Shown here in pieces: positions 24,573-33,403 of a stretch of DNA of 35,251 nt. This DNA comes from Bacteroidota bacterium (GTDB lineage: Bacteria; Bacteroidota; Bacteroidia; Bacteroidales; UBA4417), in the NCBI GenBank assembly GCA_022711175.1, contig JAKLFM010000031.1, positions 1 through 35,251 on the forward strand. The letters are read 5' to 3'. The translations under genes were made by a program, and so were the position numbers. How positions within the stretch are numbered: the first letter of the stretch is position 1; each line of letters begins with the position of its first letter. The notes under the pieces were generated by a model that saw only the letters and a program-made list of their open reading frames with translations, searched no databases and was not told the origin of the DNA.

Positions 24573-26612
24573 ATGAATATTTCACACCTCAGCGATGAGG
24601 ACTTTCTTGGAAGATTGACCCAAATCATCCATTCCAATATTGAGGATGAGAGCCTTTGCGTTACTAGGCTTGCCGAAGAAACCGGGATGAGCGCGACCAC
24701 TCTGAACCAGCGGCTGCATTCGATAAACGGCAAACACCTTAACCAGTTTATTCGCGAAGTCCGGCTGAATAAGGCTTTTGAACTGCTGAGCAACGGCCAT
24801 TATACTGCATCCGAAGTTGCTTACCAGGTAGGATTCTCCAGCCCTACCTATTTCAATAAATGCTTCCACGAGCATTTCGGTTACCCTCCCGGAAAAGCCA
24901 GGAGCATTGTAAAAGCCCGAGAACATGTTGCTCATGAGAAAATTTCTGCCGAAGGAGGTGATCGACCCATATCGGGAAGAAAGTATAAAATCGTTTCGCT
25001 TTCATTGGCGCTTATTGCTATTACGGTAATAGCTGTGTTTAGGTTAATAACACATACTGCGCCGTTGAATGCTGATGAAGAAACAGCCCCGGGCCGAAGC
25101 CGTGTGCAGATCGCCGTATTGCCTTTCCGCAACATGACGAGCGATACCACCTGGAACATTTGGGAAGAAGGCATACAGTCGTGCCTTATCAACGCGCTTT
25201 CAAACTTATCTGACCTGGCAGTACAGTCCGAACAAACCATAAACGGCATCCTGAACAACGAGGGCATCACCAATTATGCTTCGCTTCAGCCCGAAGTGGT
25301 ACCCACCATTGCAAAGAAATCAGGCGCCAGGCTGTACATTGCAGGCAATATCAACCGCGCCGGTGAAACCATCAGGCTAAATGCACTCATGGGTGACCTG
25401 GAAAATAAAAATGAGGTGTCATCCTTTCATCTGGATGGCAAAAGCCTCAACATCCTCGAGATGATTGACTCGCTTTCAATCCTTATTAAAAACTCATTAT
25501 TGATGTCGGAGTTACGAATGGTTCAGCCTGACGAGATTCATGATTATAAAGACTATACCACCAAATCGCCCGAAGCATACAGGTATTTCATCTACGGGAA
25601 CATGGCGTTTTACAGGAATGATTTCGAAACGGCGAAAGAGTGGTATATGCAAGCCCTGGCCAGTGATTCAACATTTTATAATCCTATGGCCAAGCTGGCT
25701 GTTGCTTACTATAATGAAGGCAACTTTGAAGCCGGAAGAGAATGGTGCATTAGATATTATGCAAAGAAAGACCGCTACAACATGCGCGAGAAGATAGGAG
25801 CAAATTTTCTGTATGCACTCTTTTTTGGAACTACATATGACCGGATAAAATATCTCAGGCAGTTGCTCGACCTGGATGATCAGAATGCGCTGACCTGGTT
25901 CAATATTGGAGATGCATATCTCGAAATGATGCAGTACGATAAAGCCATTCCTGAATTTGAAAGGGCGCTCAGTCTGTTTCATCAATATGGGACAAAACCT
26001 TACTGGCTGGCATTTTATGCGGAATTAGGTATTGCGTATCACAAGACCGGTCAGTATAAGAAAGAAAAAAAGCTGTACAGGCAGGCTGAACGCGATTTCC
26101 CCAACGATCCCGACCTTCTCGATCAGCAGGCATGGCTCGAACTCACCCTGGGAAACGAAAAGGAAGCCAAAATCTATCTCGACAAATGGCTGGCATTGCG
26201 CCGCGAACAAAGCTGGACCGAAGCGCATATCAGCAGTTACCTGGCCTATATCTATTCAATGGCTGAGCGGTACGACAAAGTAGAAGAATATTACAGGAAA
26301 GCGCTCGCCCTCGAACCGGGGAATATTAACAGGCAGAATAATTTTGCCTATTTCCTGATTGATAAAAACCGTAACACCGACGAAGGCCTTGCCATGGCCG
26401 TTAAAGCCCTGGCATCTGACCCTGAAAACTATTACAGCATGCATATTACAGGGTATGCACTTTATAAAAAAGGAGCGTACCGGCAGGCGCTCGAATGGAT
26501 GGAAAAAAGCTGGGCACTGCGGATGAAAAAATCCATCTACCAGCACCGCAGCTTCCTGCAACTAGAGGAAGCAAGGAAAGCCGCCGCCAAACAAAAGACT
26601 ATCAATGGTTAA
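24573..26612 (+). CDS. Membrane-anchored AraC-family regulator with TolB-like and TPR domains
   Basis: 679 residues from the ATG at 24573 (MNISHLSDEDFL); an ATG at 24546 would add nine residues. An AraC-type helix-turn-helix pair occupies about 1-105 (VTRLAEETGMSATTLNQRLH, then ASEVAYQVGFSSPTYFNKCF). One membrane span follows at about 137-155 (IVSLSLALIAITVIAVF). The outer or C-terminal part starts with a TolB-like segment (IAVLPFRNMTSD ... WEEGIQSCLINALSNL) and continues with at least six tetratricopeptide repeats (NALTWFNIGDAYLEMMQYDKA; EEYYRKALALEPGN; and others). This is a one-component, CadC-like layout: a DNA-binding domain in the cytoplasm tied to a sensor beyond the membrane. The target genes are unknown; the divergent flavodoxin gene is adjacent. 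Confidence 0.9.
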   Translation: MNISHLSDEDFLGRLTQIIHSNIEDESLCVTRLAEETGMSATTLNQRLHSINGKHLNQFIREVRLNKAFELLSNGHYTASEVAYQVGFSSPTYFNKCFHEHFGYPPGKARSIVKAREHVAHEKISAEGGDRPISGRKYKIVSLSLALIAITVIAVFRLITHTAPLNADEETAPGRSRVQIAVLPFRNMTSDTTWNIWEEGIQSCLINALSNLSDLAVQSEQTINGILNNEGITNYASLQPEVVPTIAKKSGARLYIAGNINRAGETIRLNALMGDLENKNEVSSFHLDGKSLNILEMIDSLSILIKNSLLMSELRMVQPDEIHDYKDYTTKSPEAYRYFIYGNMAFYRNDFETAKEWYMQALASDSTFYNPMAKLAVAYYNEGNFEAGREWCIRYYAKKDRYNMREKIGANFLYALFFGTTYDRIKYLRQLLDLDDQNALTWFNIGDAYLEMMQYDKAIPEFERALSLFHQYGTKPYWLAFYAELGIAYHKTGQYKKEKKLYRQAERDFPNDPDLLDQQAWLELTLGNEKEAKIYLDKWLALRREQSWTEAHISSYLAYIYSMAERYDKVEEYYRKALALEPGNINRQNNFAYFLIDKNRNTDEGLAMAVKALASDPENYYSMHITGYALYKKGAYRQALEWMEKSWALRMKKSIYQHRSFLQLEEARKAAAKQKTING

Positions 26613-26715
26613 CATTCTAAGATGCTATTTAACCCTATCCCTTATCCGGAGGCATTCCCCTGCTTCCTGCTCCCGGCAACGATGATTTTCCTCACCCTTG
26701 CGAAGAGCAACAATC

Positions 26716-28146
26716 TCAGTGATTTTTAAATTGTTTCATGATTTGCAGCATCAGGGCATGAGCCTGTTGTGCCTGCTGGCCAACATCGTTCCCCTGTATT
26801 TTGGTGACACCCGTCAGGATGTTATTGGTGCCTTCGTCCCATACATTGGTTTTATTTGAGCCGCCAATAACCGTGTAGTTGCTTGTTCCTTCTCCCAGCC
26901 AGACGGGTGCTGCCAACGCGGTAACATTCTGCACATTGTTGCCCTGCATAAACCATTTGGCAGTGGCATCTCCATTAATCCCTGAATAGATTCCTGCTAT
27001 CCCTTTTCCACACACTGTGTTGGATTTGACAATAATATCATCGGCTGCAAACCCGAATATACCACCCCAAAATCCTTCGCTGTTCATTTCTACCTGGTTG
27101 TTTTTAACAATAGCATCAATGGTCTTACCGTACCCTTCATAATTGGGTTCATCAATTATGGATATCCCATCGCATTCCGACGCTTCCACGATATTGTGCT
27201 CTATCAGATAAGTGGATAAAGATTTGTCAGCAGGATCGGAGAATATTCCTTGTGAGATATAGATGGGCCCCCAATCAATATTTTCAAATGTATTGTAGGA
27301 AATTTCGACTGTTGAATTACTGAATTCCCCTATTGTAAGCGGCCAGTGCCCGTCTTTAAAAACATTACCCGACGCTCCGTTGCCTCCGATGAGCCAGGTA
27401 GAATTATTATCAAATAAATTCGACAGACTATTGACTGCACCCTGGAACAGACAGCCGGTAATCTTTTGATTACCTCCTGTCAGATATTGATCTCCCCATG
27501 AACCAATCCAAAGAAATTCACCAACATTATAATCGAAGACATTGCCGGCACCACCAATGAAATCAATATTATTAAAAACCGAGCTTGCGTTTATATTTGT
27601 ATTTGGAGGCATCAGTTCCGCGCTTCCGGTTACTGAAATTAGAATTGGCAGGCAGTTCTGGAACCAATCATTATCATTCAGGTTTATGGTAGGTTCAGGA
27701 TCTGTAATCTTAAATGTCATGTCCGACATTCTCACATAACCATGCCGGAAAACGATCAGGCATCCCCAGTTGTCGTTCAGGTTGGGTCCTCCCGATTCAC
27801 TTGCGTCTATTTTATCATGGGTGGTGAGCACGGTTTTGTTCTTCCCGGCCCCTCTGATATAACCGTCGAAACCGTCAATCTCAATACAGTGTTTAAGGTA
27901 AAATGTTCCGGCCGTTAACTTCACGGTACAGCCCGGGCCCGCTGCAACCGCATTGTTCAGGGCAGTTTGAATGTTGTAAGAATCATCCTCGTAATTGCCG
28001 CTGGGTGCAACGGTGAAAATTGCGCCGCTCTTCAGTTCCAGAGCAGGAGCCTGCGCAGGAACCGGGTTTTCCTCCTTGTTGCAGGAGAACAGGCAGGCGG
28101 TAAACAACAATACCGCCGCGATACTGAAAATTCTGATTGTTTTCAT
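26716..28146 (-). CDS. Lipoprotein with parallel beta-helix
   Basis: 476 residues. The signal peptide ends in a lipobox, LFSC at 19-22, so the protein is a lipoprotein. After a short linker comes a pectate-lyase-type opening (YEDDSYNIQTALNNAVAAGPGCTVKLTAGTFYL, then GYIRGAGKNKTVLTTHD) and many short strands with stacked Asn (ITGCLFQGAVNSLSNLFDNN, IVKNNQVEMNSEG, IIVKSNTVCGKGIAG), the pattern of a right-handed parallel beta-helix. Such proteins bind or cleave polysaccharide; catalytic residues cannot be placed by eye. A second lipoprotein and the hybrid kinase/AraC regulator lie just upstream on the same strand, so shared control is plausible. Confidence 0.85.
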   Translation of the reverse strand: MKTIRIFSIAAVLLFTACLFSCNKEENPVPAQAPALELKSGAIFTVAPSGNYEDDSYNIQTALNNAVAAGPGCTVKLTAGTFYLKHCIEIDGFDGYIRGAGKNKTVLTTHDKIDASESGGPNLNDNWGCLIVFRHGYVRMSDMTFKITDPEPTINLNDNDWFQNCLPILISVTGSAELMPPNTNINASSVFNNIDFIGGAGNVFDYNVGEFLWIGSWGDQYLTGGNQKITGCLFQGAVNSLSNLFDNNSTWLIGGNGASGNVFKDGHWPLTIGEFSNSTVEISYNTFENIDWGPIYISQGIFSDPADKSLSTYLIEHNIVEASECDGISIIDEPNYEGYGKTIDAIVKNNQVEMNSEGFWGGIFGFAADDIIVKSNTVCGKGIAGIYSGINGDATAKWFMQGNNVQNVTALAAPVWLGEGTSNYTVIGGSNKTNVWDEGTNNILTGVTKIQGNDVGQQAQQAHALMLQIMKQFKNH

Positions 28147-28357
28147 TTGAACTGATTTTTTGGTGAGTAATAATCAGGTTAAAATTATCACCGCCAGCCT
28201 GCAAACGATTAGCACTTTTTAACAATAATATTACATTTTCAATGGCAATGCTTACACTTTTTTAATCGAATTCAACTGCACAAAAATGAGTATAAATTAA
28301 GCACTGATGTTGCACAATCATTAGAAGACAGATGAGAAGGATTACTAAAACTATTTG

Positions 28358-28585
28358 CTTATCTCAGACGGGTTCTGCCCGAATTCCTCGTTAAATACCC
28401 TGCTGAAGTGTGAAAGGTTTTAAATCCGGTTTCAAAGGCTGCTTCCAAAACATTGCGTTCAGATGATAGCAGAAGTTCCCGGGCTTTATATCGTCGGAAC
28501 GAACAGATATACTCGTTTACGGTACTACTCGTCAGCGATTTGAACTTGCGGTACAACTGTGCACGACTCATTCCCAGGTCGCTGA
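28358..28585 (-). pseudogene. Decayed duplicate of the AraC domain of the hybrid kinase
   Basis: The minus strand reads LGMSRAQLYRKFKSLTSSTVNEYICSFRRYKARELLL and on to AFETGFK, clearly the same sequence as the end of the hybrid kinase at 30100-32277 (LGMSRAQLYRKFKSLTNKTVNEYIRSFRLHKARELLI). After GFK one A is missing from an A run (AAAA here, AAAAA in the intact gene), so the end goes out of frame; restoring it gives the same final EISK and TAG. Upstream of about 28585 the resemblance ends abruptly and no kinase or receiver sequence is present. It is a partial duplication that has lost function. Confidence 0.85.
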
Positions 28586-29033
28586 CAGGTTTATAGGCCG
28601 TAAGATTTGATAAGTAATAAACCGGAAACCGAATCCTGAAGACCATCAAATATGAGTACTTCATGGTAAATAGCGCCAGAATTTACACTAAGAGACTGTT
28701 TAGATTTTATAATAATATGCTATTAGTTCAGAATCCTCGTAAAACTGTCACAAAGAGCGCAGTCGAAATGCTCTCGTTCAACTCAATTAGAAGCAAAATT
28801 GAGCAGTTCTAGTTGGTTTCGACTACGCTCAACCTGACTGAAGCGTGAGACATTGACGCATAATAACACAATGAATTAATCTTAGACAGATTCTAATAAA
28901 TATACGAAAATAAGGCCACTTCTGATCTCCTATTAGAGTTAACATGCTGAAAAGCAGCATAACCACCGGCAGATATCCGATACGAGGGATCAAATACATT
29001 TTCACATATCGTTTAAAATGATTCCCTGAGATG
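28586..29033. other. Gene-free stretch holding a palindromic repeat
   Basis: Apart from the palindrome at 28747-28838 I see no gene. A 93-residue minus-strand frame at 28829-29110 overlaps both the palindrome and the terminator and is probably spurious. Confidence 0.5.
28747..28838. repeat. 92-bp imperfect palindrome (REP/MITE-like)
   Basis: The ends are imperfect inverted copies: GTCACAAAGAGCGCAGTCGA at 28747 onward against GTCAGGTTGAGCGTAGTCGA read from 28838 on the other strand. A second inverted pair lies at the centre: CTCAATT and AATTGAG. The GAGCGnAGTCGAAA arm is a form I associate with dispersed repeats in Bacteroidota genomes. It sits between a decayed AraC fragment and a terminator. 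Confidence 0.6.
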
Positions 29034-29070
29034 CTTAAAAAAAGCACCCGCCTGTGGGTAAGGCGGGTGC
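29034..29070 (-). terminator. Rho-independent terminator for the PKD-type lipoprotein gene
   Basis: On the minus strand GCACCCGCC (29062-29070) pairs perfectly with GGCGGGTGC (29044-29052) over a 9-base loop and is followed by T7. It lies about 117 bases after the stop of the gene at 29187. Confidence 0.85.
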
Positions 29071-29186
29071 CGGCCATAAACTGGATGAATAGTACGAAAC
29101 TGAGTTTCATCCAATTTTATCAGTACTGACAGTTTCTGCTTTAAGGTAAAACAGGCGCCATCAGTCGCAAGGCATCAGAGCGAATA

Positions 29187-29879
29187 CTATTGTGGATGAT
29201 AAACTGTTATGTTGCATGAGAATGTTTGACCCGATAGTACCTGAAAATCATCCAAATCGGGGCTGAGTTCCCCGCCTGTTCCATGCCATCCAACATAGTC
29301 GCCGGGAGTTGCACCCCCTGAATTATCGGTGTCTTTCCAGAGTATGAGGTGATAGGTGCCCGGATCGATTCCCGTGATATTGAAAACCACGCTTTTACCG
29401 CTTCCGCTGGTAGTGACTTTTTTCACCAAACCGCCGTAGATCGTCTGCAAAACGGCGGGGATGCCATCAAGATTGCCTGTTACTCCCGATTCCAACTTAG
29501 CCACTCCGCTTACCTGGGTTACTGGCTCTAACACGGTAACAGTGGCGGTTTTTGTTGTAGTTTCTCCGTGCTCATCTTTGGCTTCAGTATTCACGGTGTA
29601 AGTACCGGCACTGCCTGGGACTTTCCAGTATCCGGCTGAACCATCCGCTTCTACATCGCCACCGGTAGCTGAATAAGTGTACGTAATCAGTTCGTTCTCC
29701 GGATCAGTGGCGTTAACACTTACTTTTACATAACCACCCGCGTTAACGGTCGCGGGTTCAATTTTAACGGAACTGATCTCCGGAGCGCCGTTCTGATCGT
29801 CCTTTCCGCACGATGCGTAAAGAATTGCCATGCCTGAGAAGGCAAGCAGGGCAATCGGGTAAAACACATTTTTTTTCAT
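29187..29879 (-). CDS. Lipoprotein with Ig/PKD-like domain
   Basis: 230 residues from the ATG at 29879; a longer frame to 29909 overlaps a perfect inverted repeat and would spoil the signal peptide. The signal (FYPIALLAFSGMAILYASC) ends in a lipobox with the Cys at residue 19-20, then GKDDQNG. Residues about 30-110 form a PKD/Ig-like beta sandwich (NAGGYVKVSVNATDPENELITYTYSATGG; YTVNTEAKDEHGETTTKTATVTV). The C-terminal part (about 118-230) is another beta domain with GTYHLILWKDTDNSGGATPGDYVGW, of a kind seen in surface proteins with Asp/Asn-rich loops that bind calcium. It probably sits on the outer membrane. It precedes the beta-helix lipoprotein on the same strand. Confidence 0.82.
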   Translation of the reverse strand: MKKNVFYPIALLAFSGMAILYASCGKDDQNGAPEISSVKIEPATVNAGGYVKVSVNATDPENELITYTYSATGGDVEADGSAGYWKVPGSAGTYTVNTEAKDEHGETTTKTATVTVLEPVTQVSGVAKLESGVTGNLDGIPAVLQTIYGGLVKKVTTSGSGKSVVFNITGIDPGTYHLILWKDTDNSGGATPGDYVGWHGTGGELSPDLDDFQVLSGQTFSCNITVYHPQ

Positions 29880-29904
29880 GGCCTGAGTTTTTTGGTTAAT
29901 ACTG

Positions 29905-29923
29905 TTCATCCTTTGGGGATGAA
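29905..29923. promoter_or_regulatory. Perfect inverted repeat TTCATCC-N5-GGATGAA
   Basis: Seven-base arms at 29905-29911 and 29917-29923, 26 bases before the ATG of the lipoprotein gene. It may be an operator or a leader hairpin. Confidence 0.35.
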
Positions 29924-30099
29924 AGAGGGTTGGTTGATATTACCTCACAATATTACTCAGGCTTCTGCAGGTTCCTTTTGCTCTCTGTCTCAAATAGTTT
30001 GCTGGTTATCTCATAATGCTTTTTCTCTTTTTTTGGATCAGGCTGCCGGTATGGTTGTATTGAGATATTGAAGATTACAATAGGAGCTGAATGCCGGAT

Positions 30100-32277
30100 C
30101 TATTTGCTTATCTCAGAGGGGTTACGCCCGAATTCCTCGGTAAATACCCTGCTGAAGTGTGAAAGGTTTTTAAACCCGGTTTCATAAGCAACTTCTGAAA
30201 CATTGAGTTCGGAGGAGATTAAGAGTTCCCTGGCTTTGTGCAGGCGGAACGAACGGATGTATTCGTTTACGGTTTTATTCGTCAGCGATTTGAACTTTCG
30301 GTACAATTGAGCCCTGCTCATCCCCAGCTCGCTGCACAACTCATTGATGCCAAAACGGTCGTCGTCGAGGTACATCTCAAGGAGATTCCTCACTTTCAGC
30401 ATAAACTTGTCTTCAATGGCAGTGCCTTTATCTTCAACCGGTGTTAACGGCCCCATGCCGGCATACCTCTGTTGCAGCCTGCTGCGCAACCTTAGCAGGT
30501 TCCTCAACTGAAGCAACAACTCATCGCGGTTGAAAGGCTTGGAGATATAAGCATCGGCGCCCCTCTCGAGCCCATGCAGTTTTGATTGTATGTCAGCTTT
30601 GGCAGTGAGCATTACAACCGGGATATGGCTGGTGCGGAAATCATTCTTCAGCGCATCGAGCATACTGATGCCGTCCATCTCCGGCATCATCACATCACTC
30701 AAGATGATATCAGGTACAGCTGATAAAGCTTTCTCGAGGCCTTCACGGCCGTTGGATGCTGTGATTACCTGGTAATACTTTCCGGTAAGTTCCTGCAGGT
30801 ATTCAGTTACATCGCTGCTGTCTTCCACGATGAGCAGGACTGGCAGATCAGCGTTTGCTGTCGTTTTGCGCTTCCCGGTAGTTTTTCCGCTGGTGTCGTG
30901 ATCTACCGGAATTAGATCATTTTCGCTCGGATTAGGATGCTCCATAGCTACTATTGCGGCTTTGTTAGTGACCGGAATCACAAGCATAAAAGTTGAACCT
31001 GAACCTGGCCGGCTTTGGACGTCGATGCTTCCGCCGATGAGCTTAGCCATTTCCCTTACCAGTGCCAGTCCTAGTCCTGTTCCTCCGGCATCGGCTCCGG
31101 TGGTAGTTTCAACACGGAAGAAACGGTCGAAGACGTGCGGAAGCATTTCCGGCGAAATTCCCGGGCCTGTGTCACTTACTTTTATTTCGAGTTGTGAGGA
31201 ATTTCCTTTCACCCGGCAGGCACTTACTTCCACTTTCCCGCCAGGGGGTGTGAATTTAATTGCATTAACGACTAAGTTCGAAATAATCTGCAGTATCTTT
31301 TCAGGGTCAAAGTCCATCACTACCGGGCTGTTTTCGCCCAAAAACTCCAGCCTTATATTTTTACCGGCAGCAAGCGAGCTGAAAGATTCGACAATATAAT
31401 GCAGGTATGCCATCATATCGCCCTGCTGAAGATGAAGTGTCATCGCCCCGGCTTCCAGCTTCGAAAGGTCAAGCATCTGGTTTACCAGGTGAAGCAACCT
31501 GTCGGCGTTGCTTTTAATCTTCAGAGCGCCGTCATTGAGCCATTTCTGCGGCTGTTCTTTCATCAGGTCGGCCATACCCAGAATAACTGTAAGCGGCGTG
31601 CGGAATTCGTGGGTGATATTGGTAAAAAACTTTGTCTTTAACTCGTCCAGTTCGGTTAGCCGAACGGCCTCGGCCTGTTTCACTTCAGCAAGTTTCTTCT
31701 TCTGATTGATATTGTTAAGGATGAGCAAGAGGGTGAAACCTGCCTGCCACGAACAATTCACAGTGAAAAACAGAAGATTTTTCCAGGCGAATAACTCGGG
31801 GGCCGGAACCAGCGCGGATTGCATCGAAGCCGTAAAAATGAGTGTGAACAGATATGTGATAAAGAGCATAAGGGTTATACGCACATTTTGCAGATTAATG
31901 GTCATATACAGCACCGAAATCCCCGTAAACATAAGCCCAGCCGAATGGAGCAGGCCACCAAGCCGGAGCATAAAATACATGGTAGTCAATAAGTTGATCA
32001 TCTGGGCACCGAAAATGAACCATTCAATATGTTTCTTCTTAAACAGTATAACCAGGATCATAGGAACGCTTAATGCGAGCAGAAAAAATCCATAATTCAC
32101 AATGGTTGGCAGGTTCAACACCCAACCAAGTATGGTCATTCCTGCAATGGCAACAGAACTGGCAGCACTGCCGAAAAGAGCATTTTTTTTCATGGTCAGC
32201 AGGTTCTCGTCAATTCCCGGGAATGACAGAAGATCATTCAGCCTGTTTTCTTTCAATGAGAAAGCTAATTGGTTCAT
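30100..32277 (-). CDS. Hybrid sensor kinase / response regulator with AraC output
   Basis: 725 residues from the ATG at 32277 (MNQLAFSLKENRL); the frame extends nine residues further to 32304. Six or so membrane spans occupy about 34-190. HisKA follows with the phospho-acceptor His at 223 in THEFRTPLT, then an ATPase domain (NLVVNAIKF, DTGPGIS, GGTGLGL). The receiver domain (about 478-595) has VEDSSD, phospho-acceptor D528 in LSDVMMPEMDG and K580 in SKPF. The AraC-type DNA-binding domain is about 640-725. Classical Bacteroides hybrid systems sense through a large periplasmic propeller; this one has only membrane helices, so its signal is probably membrane-borne. The two lipoprotein genes downstream on the same strand are likely targets. 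Confidence 0.93.
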   Translation of the reverse strand: MNQLAFSLKENRLNDLLSFPGIDENLLTMKKNALFGSAASSVAIAGMTILGWVLNLPTIVNYGFFLLALSVPMILVILFKKKHIEWFIFGAQMINLLTTMYFMLRLGGLLHSAGLMFTGISVLYMTINLQNVRITLMLFITYLFTLIFTASMQSALVPAPELFAWKNLLFFTVNCSWQAGFTLLLILNNINQKKKLAEVKQAEAVRLTELDELKTKFFTNITHEFRTPLTVILGMADLMKEQPQKWLNDGALKIKSNADRLLHLVNQMLDLSKLEAGAMTLHLQQGDMMAYLHYIVESFSSLAAGKNIRLEFLGENSPVVMDFDPEKILQIISNLVVNAIKFTPPGGKVEVSACRVKGNSSQLEIKVSDTGPGISPEMLPHVFDRFFRVETTTGADAGGTGLGLALVREMAKLIGGSIDVQSRPGSGSTFMLVIPVTNKAAIVAMEHPNPSENDLIPVDHDTSGKTTGKRKTTANADLPVLLIVEDSSDVTEYLQELTGKYYQVITASNGREGLEKALSAVPDIILSDVMMPEMDGISMLDALKNDFRTSHIPVVMLTAKADIQSKLHGLERGADAYISKPFNRDELLLQLRNLLRLRSRLQQRYAGMGPLTPVEDKGTAIEDKFMLKVRNLLEMYLDDDRFGINELCSELGMSRAQLYRKFKSLTNKTVNEYIRSFRLHKARELLISSELNVSEVAYETGFKNLSHFSRVFTEEFGRNPSEISK

Positions 32278-32546
32278 AGGTAAAGAAATCAAAACAGAAA
32301 ACAATCAGAGTAAATCAGAAATAGCATTGATCGCCGGCAATTGCATCACAGGATGCTGAAATACAGGCTCTCCGGTAATCAGTAATAAATATACGAAGAA
32401 ATTGGCTTTTTACACCTGTTCGTTCGGAAAAGTGCCCGGATGGTGAATGCATTGAAAATATTTTCAGTCAGCATGTTGAACCGATAGGGTATTTCCTTCT
32501 CCGGGTATCTTAATAAAGAACCGGCATTCATTTTAACCTTACATCA

Positions 32547-32960
32547 ATGGCAAAATACACGGCAATTTTCTTCTCCATGCTCATCATCATGGGTTTCGGC
32601 ATTTTTGAACATTACAGGGATGGGCGTTACAGCGGCATTTCAAGGGCCGGTTATACCGACGAGCCATACTACGGTTGCAGCAGGCTGGTTATTGAAAAAG
32701 GCCGGATTCTAAGTATTGAGTTTTTCGTCCGCGATTCGGTAAAGCACGAGTACTTCGACGATCAGTACGAACGCTATTTTGCAGGCAACGATGAATATAT
32801 TCAGCAATGCCGCAACGACCGCAAAGGAGTACTCTCCTACCCCGACAGCCTGCTCAAATACCAGGATATCAATAAAGTAGATGCCATTGCCGGCGCCACA
32901 TGGTCGTACAATCTTTTTAAGGCCTCGGTGAAGAATGCATTGTCAGAAGCCGAAGAATAA
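32547..32960 (+). CDS. FMN-binding-domain protein, membrane-anchored
   Basis: 137 residues. An N-terminal hydrophobic segment (YTAIFFSMLIIMGFGIF) is a signal anchor or uncleaved signal. The rest is an FMN-bind domain: GYTDEPYYGCSRLVIEKGRILSIEFF, and near the end DAIAGATWS at 112-120, which fits the DxxSGATxS/T motif in which the last Thr/Ser receives covalent FMN (here S120), with Ala in place of the first Ser. In RnfG/NqrC relatives the flavin is attached by ApbE/Ftp and carries electrons on the outer face of the inner membrane. No rnf, nqr or apbE gene is in the window. It is a small stand-alone member. Confidence 0.78.
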   Translation: MAKYTAIFFSMLIIMGFGIFEHYRDGRYSGISRAGYTDEPYYGCSRLVIEKGRILSIEFFVRDSVKHEYFDDQYERYFAGNDEYIQQCRNDRKGVLSYPDSLLKYQDINKVDAIAGATWSYNLFKASVKNALSEAEE

Positions 32961-33047
32961 AATCTGAAAATGCTCTGTCACCATCTTCCTTTTATCATAT
33001 CCTGCTTAAGATGTGATGGATACCTGACTAAATAATGAAACCTTCAG

Positions 33048-33302
33048 CTACTCATTTTTTTTATTGTTCTCAATAATATCAAAAATCGACATCTGGTTCT
33101 TCCCTACCTGGCTATCGGTATGTTCTGAATATCTCGCATGAAGTTCGATATACTCGCGGATAGCCCTCCGGTGAAACTTATTGGGTGTTATCTTGTTCTT
33201 CTTGCAGTACTTACGCACCTGCTTGTGCAGCGCTTCGGGTATCTTCAATTCCACTTTGTAAAATTTGATTTTCCGGTTTCTTTTCTTTTTTGCAGATGCC
33301 AT
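33048..33302 (-). CDS. Ribbon-helix-helix-like small protein
   Basis: 84 residues. A basic N-terminus (MASAKKKRNRKIK) leads to a single beta strand (FYKVELKI) and two helices (PEALHKQVRKYCKKN and TPNKFHRRAIREYIELHA), the order of a ribbon-helix-helix fold. The C-terminal 30 residues are polar (SIFDIIENNKKNE). RHH proteins bind DNA as dimers, often as repressors or antitoxins. No toxin-like ORF is next to it: the downstream neighbour is on the plus strand and encodes the FMN-bind protein, and upstream is the phosphohexomutase gene. So a free-standing regulator is the safer reading. Confidence 0.65.
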   Translation of the reverse strand: MASAKKKRNRKIKFYKVELKIPEALHKQVRKYCKKNKITPNKFHRRAIREYIELHARYSEHTDSQVGKNQMSIFDIIENNKKNE

Positions 33303-33403
33303 AACGCTGAAATTTAGACCGTTGCTGCCTGTAAAGTTAAGTATTAATCTGCGATGTCAATCCCGTTGCCTTGCAGGTTTTCAATAGTTATTAACATTTT
33401 CGG

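Noticed and set aside
28829..29110. 93-residue minus-strand frame
   Set aside because: It overlaps the palindrome and the terminator of the upstream lipoprotein gene and resembles nothing.
33048..33302. Antitoxin of a toxin-antitoxin pair
   Set aside because: The RHH-like fold would fit, but no small toxin-like frame is adjacent on the same strand.
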